Of a stretch of DNA of 64,000 nt, positions 62,252 through 64,000 are shown one piece after another. How positions within the stretch are numbered: the first letter of the stretch is position 1; each line of letters opens with the position of its first letter. Origin of the DNA: Tenacibaculum gallaicum (GTDB taxonomy: Bacteria; Bacteroidota; Bacteroidia; Flavobacteriales; Flavobacteriaceae); NCBI RefSeq assembly GCF_003387615.1, contig NZ_QUNS01000011.1, forward strand, positions 1 through 64,000. Reading direction: 5' to 3'. The notes beneath the pieces were generated by a model that had not been told where the DNA came from, searched no databases, and saw only the letters and a program-made list of their open reading frames with translations. The position numbers and the translations under genes are program-made.

Positions 62252-62317
62252 ATGCAAACGAATAAAATATACAATAATATACCCAGTTTTTTAGTGCGGT
62301 CTTTCAACCGACGCTAG
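62252..62317 (+). CDS. Arginine leader peptide
   Basis: A 21-residue frame opens at ATG 62252 with MQTNKIYNN and closes FLVRSFNRR before TAG. Three of its last six residues are Arg (CGG, CGA, CGC, all CGN codons). The placement just behind a -7 box and upstream of a GNAT-argG operon, and the mirror arrangement with the ilv leaders, support an attenuator leader peptide. The first half of the frame is one arm of a long hairpin. Confidence 0.72.
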   Translation: MQTNKIYNNIPSFLVRSFNRR

Positions 62318-62360
62318 TCTTCCTTTGTCCAAAACTGAGTATTGTATCATTTTATTTTTT
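62261..62360 (+). terminator. Long hairpin with T-run overlapping the arginine leader peptide
   Basis: AATAAAAT (62261-62268), TACAATA (62270-62276) and CCCAGTTTT (62282-62290) pair with AAAACTGAG (62331-62339), TATTGTA (62340-62346) and ATTTTATT (62349-62356), with one mismatch and two bulges. A T-rich run follows to 62360. Inside the loop AGTGCGGT and ACCGACGCT form a second, G-C-rich hairpin over the Arg codons and the stop. A ribosome stalled on the Arg codons would cover the 5' arm. It may be the terminator of an attenuator. Confidence 0.55.
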
Positions 62361-62365
62361 ACCTT

Positions 62366-62467
62366 TTGATTTCTATCATTTACATTTTTATTTCGTTACT
62401 AACTATAGTTATTGTTTTCAATAACACAGTTGTAGTACGACCTATTTTTATCCGACGTCGCCCGTAA
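62366..62467 (+). CDS. Possible second Arg-rich leader ORF
   Basis: A frame from TTG 62366 to TAA 62467 encodes 33 residues ending VVVRPIFIRRRP, with four Arg codons of which three are consecutive (CGA CGT CGC). There is no ATG in this frame, so the start is uncertain. The stop codon sits in the GTAA loop of a small G-C hairpin (CGCCC/GGGTG). Position and Arg cluster parallel the first leader and the tandem ilv leaders. Confidence 0.35.
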   Translation: MISIIYIFISLLTIVIVFNNTVVVRPIFIRRRP

Positions 62468-62518
62468 GGGTGCTACTTCTTTTGGGAACCTAGGTGTGTC
62501 CGGTTCTTCTTTTCAAAC
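62455..62518 (+). promoter_or_regulatory. Structured 5' leader segment before the GNAT gene
   Basis: This stretch is much more G-C-rich than its surroundings. It contains a hairpin CGCCC-GTAA-GGGTG (62459-62472), a CCTAGG palindrome, and GAACC/GGTTC pairing followed by TTCTTTTC. It could be the second terminator or antiterminator of the arginine leader. I match it to no known riboswitch. The remaining bases to 62558 show nothing. Confidence 0.4.
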
Positions 62519-62558
62519 CACCGATTTATAACAAAATGTTTATCTAAAATCAATTTCA

Positions 62559-63170
62559 ATGAGAGTTGTTATTGCTAATCAATCGCATAGTAAGTATGCT
62601 GAAATTATTTGTCAAACTATTGATGAAGCTGCGCTGGTTAGAGGCACAGGAATTGCTAAAAGAAAGCCAGGATATATCATTACAAAACTAGAAAATGGTA
62701 ACGCAGTTATCGCTTTAGATGACGATAAGTTTGCAGGCTTTTGCTATATCGAAGCCTGGAGCCATGGTAAATTTGTAGCTAATTCAGGGTTAATTGTCCA
62801 CCCTAACTACAGAGGTATTGGCTTGGCCAAACAAATTAAAAAAGTAGTTTTTGAGCATTCTAGAGCAAAATTTCCTCATGCTAAAATATTTAGTATTACT
62901 ACAGGGTTAGCCGTTATGAAACTCAATAGTGAATTAGGTTATAAGCCTGTAACCTTTTCTGAACTTACAGAAGATCAATCTTTTTGGAATGGTTGTCAAA
63001 CCTGCAAAAACTACGATGTGTTACAACGTACACAGCAAAAAATGTGTTTGTGTACTGGTATGTTATACGATCCTAATAAAAAATCTCAAAACATAAAAAT
63101 AAAAGGAAAAGTCTTTCAAAGGCTTAAAAGAATTAAGGAGAGCATCTTCCTAAAAAAAGACAAAAAATGA
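62559..63170 (+). CDS. GNAT-family N-acetyltransferase of the arginine operon
   Basis: The 203-residue protein has the GNAT acyl-CoA loop (VHPNYRGIGLAKQIKKVVF near residue 88) and the C-terminal strand with GLAVMKLNSELGYKPV. A Cys-rich tail follows (CQTCKNYDVLQ, MCLCTG), which could bind metal. Bacteroidota often carry such a GNAT directly before argG; it probably acylates glutamate as the first step of arginine synthesis, an inference from context. Its TGA overlaps the argG ATG (ATGA). Confidence 0.85.
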   Translation: MRVVIANQSHSKYAEIICQTIDEAALVRGTGIAKRKPGYIITKLENGNAVIALDDDKFAGFCYIEAWSHGKFVANSGLIVHPNYRGIGLAKQIKKVVFEHSRAKFPHAKIFSITTGLAVMKLNSELGYKPVTFSELTEDQSFWNGCQTCKNYDVLQRTQQKMCLCTGMLYDPNKKSQNIKIKGKVFQRLKRIKESIFLKKDKK

Positions 63171-64000
63171 AAAAACTAGTAATTGCATACAGTGGAGGTT
63201 TAGACACTTCCTACTGCGCGGTAAGCTTATCAAAACAAGGATACGAGGTTCATACTATTAGTGTGAATACTGGTGGGTTTTCTTCCGAAGAAATTAAAAA
63301 AATTGAAGAAAACGCCTATACAATGGGAGCAGCTACCTATAAAAACATTAATGCTGTTGATGGTTTTTACCATAAGGTAGTAAAGTATTTAATCTTTGGA
63401 AATGTATTAAAAAACAACACCTATCCCCTTTCTGTAAGTGCTGAAAGAATTGTACAAGCTATTGAAATTGTAAACTATGCTAAAAGTATTGGGGCTAACT
63501 ATATCGCTCATGGTAGTACAGGTGCAGGAAACGATCAGGTGAGATTTGATATGATTTTTCAAACCATTGCTCCTGAAATTGAAATCATCACACCTATAAG
63601 AGATTTACAACTTTCGAGACAGGAAGAAATCGAGTATTTAAAGAATAATGGAATAGACCTTTCGTGGGAAAAAGCAAAATATTCAGTAAACAAGGGTTTA
63701 TGGGGAACAAGTGTAGGTGGTGAAGAAACCTTAACTTCTGAACACCCATTACCTGAACACGCCTACCCTTCACAAGTAACTAAAACAACAGCTGAACAGC
63801 TGAAACTTTCTTTTGTTAAAGGTGAATTAATCGCTATTAATGACGACAAAAATACTCCTGTACAAAACATTGAGCAGTTAAATACCATCGCTTCTAAATT
63901 CGGGATTGGTAGAGACATTCATGTGGGTGATACTATTGTGGGAATTAAAGGAAGAGTTGGTTTTGAAGCTCCTGCTGCCTTAATCACCATTAAAGCACAT
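63167..64000 (+). CDS. argG: Argininosuccinate synthase, 3' end beyond the window
   Basis: ArgG joins citrulline and aspartate with ATP. I translated 278 codons up to the right edge. The ATP P-loop AYSGGLDTSYC lies at residues 6-16 and HGSTGAGNDQVRFD near 113 is the citrulline/aspartate site; GLWGTSVGGEETL is also conserved. The ATG overlaps the GNAT stop codon. Further arginine genes are expected to the right but cannot be seen. Confidence 0.97.
   Translation, partial: MKKLVIAYSGGLDTSYCAVSLSKQGYEVHTISVNTGGFSSEEIKKIEENAYTMGAATYKNINAVDGFYHKVVKYLIFGNVLKNNTYPLSVSAERIVQAIEIVNYAKSIGANYIAHGSTGAGNDQVRFDMIFQTIAPEIEIITPIRDLQLSRQEEIEYLKNNGIDLSWEKAKYSVNKGLWGTSVGGEETLTSEHPLPEHAYPSQVTKTTAEQLKLSFVKGELIAINDDKNTPVQNIEQLNTIASKFGIGRDIHVGDTIVGIKGRVGFEAPAALITIKAH

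Noticed and set aside
62440..62530. G-C-rich structured segment as SRP RNA, RNase P RNA or a known riboswitch
   Set aside because: I see none of the conserved cores of those RNAs; it fits better as part of the arginine operon leader.

Overview
The window is AT-rich DNA from a member of the Bacteroidota, most likely a marine Flavobacteriaceae; Tenacibaculum or a near relative is my inference. The evidence is TAnnTTTG promoter boxes, no Shine-Dalgarno pattern, SprB-type repeats with a type A T9SS C-terminal sorting domain, a RAYT transposase, and ilv and arg operons of flavobacterial type. I see no tRNA, rRNA or CRISPR array.

Layout. 1-2555 (minus): a secreted adhesin-like protein that runs off the left edge, plus a small secreted partner, with a 10-G tract upstream. 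2937-8118 (plus): mnmE, two unknown proteins, a YdjM-like membrane hydrolase and a tandem pair of related membrane proteins. 8139-37534 (minus): a ~29 kb cluster of giant exported proteins, probably one operon from a good promoter at 37571-37602. It holds a large beta-rich scaffold, an FN3 protein, two paralogous Cys-rich proteins, a SprB-repeat protein with a T9SS sorting signal, a PKD lipoprotein, and a 2158-residue protein with an export module, a metzincin protease and a C-terminal ADP-ribosyltransferase-like tip. A cassette of small genes follows (one is a NADAR ADP-ribosyl-hydrolase-type protein, one a RAYT element), then a third Cys-rich paralogue and an outer-membrane barrel. I read this as a T9SS-linked polymorphic-toxin locus with an exchangeable toxin/immunity segment.

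37705-40461 (plus): a YdeP-type molybdopterin oxidoreductase and a small protein. 40529-53324 (minus): a DUF4114 lipoprotein, a polysaccharide operon (nucleotide-sugar dehydrogenase, TackOD1-type zinc protein, GT2 synthase), a TolC-like/HlyD-like export pair and an H-NOX signalling operon (receiver, H-NOX, histidine kinase, HPt, LytTR regulator). Four promoters here carry, or may carry, tandem copies of one motif spaced 21-22 bp. It resembles LytTR/AlgR sites and would tie the H-NOX relay to polysaccharide production.

53485-64000: ychJ-like gene, a small inverted-repeat element, and the ilvE-D-B-N-C-A operon (minus). The ilv leader encodes two tandem Ile/Val-rich leader peptides, each followed by an intrinsic terminator. 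The divergent GNAT-argG operon (plus, argG cut by the right edge) has its own leader peptide ending in Arg-Arg-stop, overlapped by a long hairpin, and a second possible Arg-rich mini-ORF. These look like ribosome-mediated attenuators and are, with the toxin cassette and the operator motif, the most notable things here.
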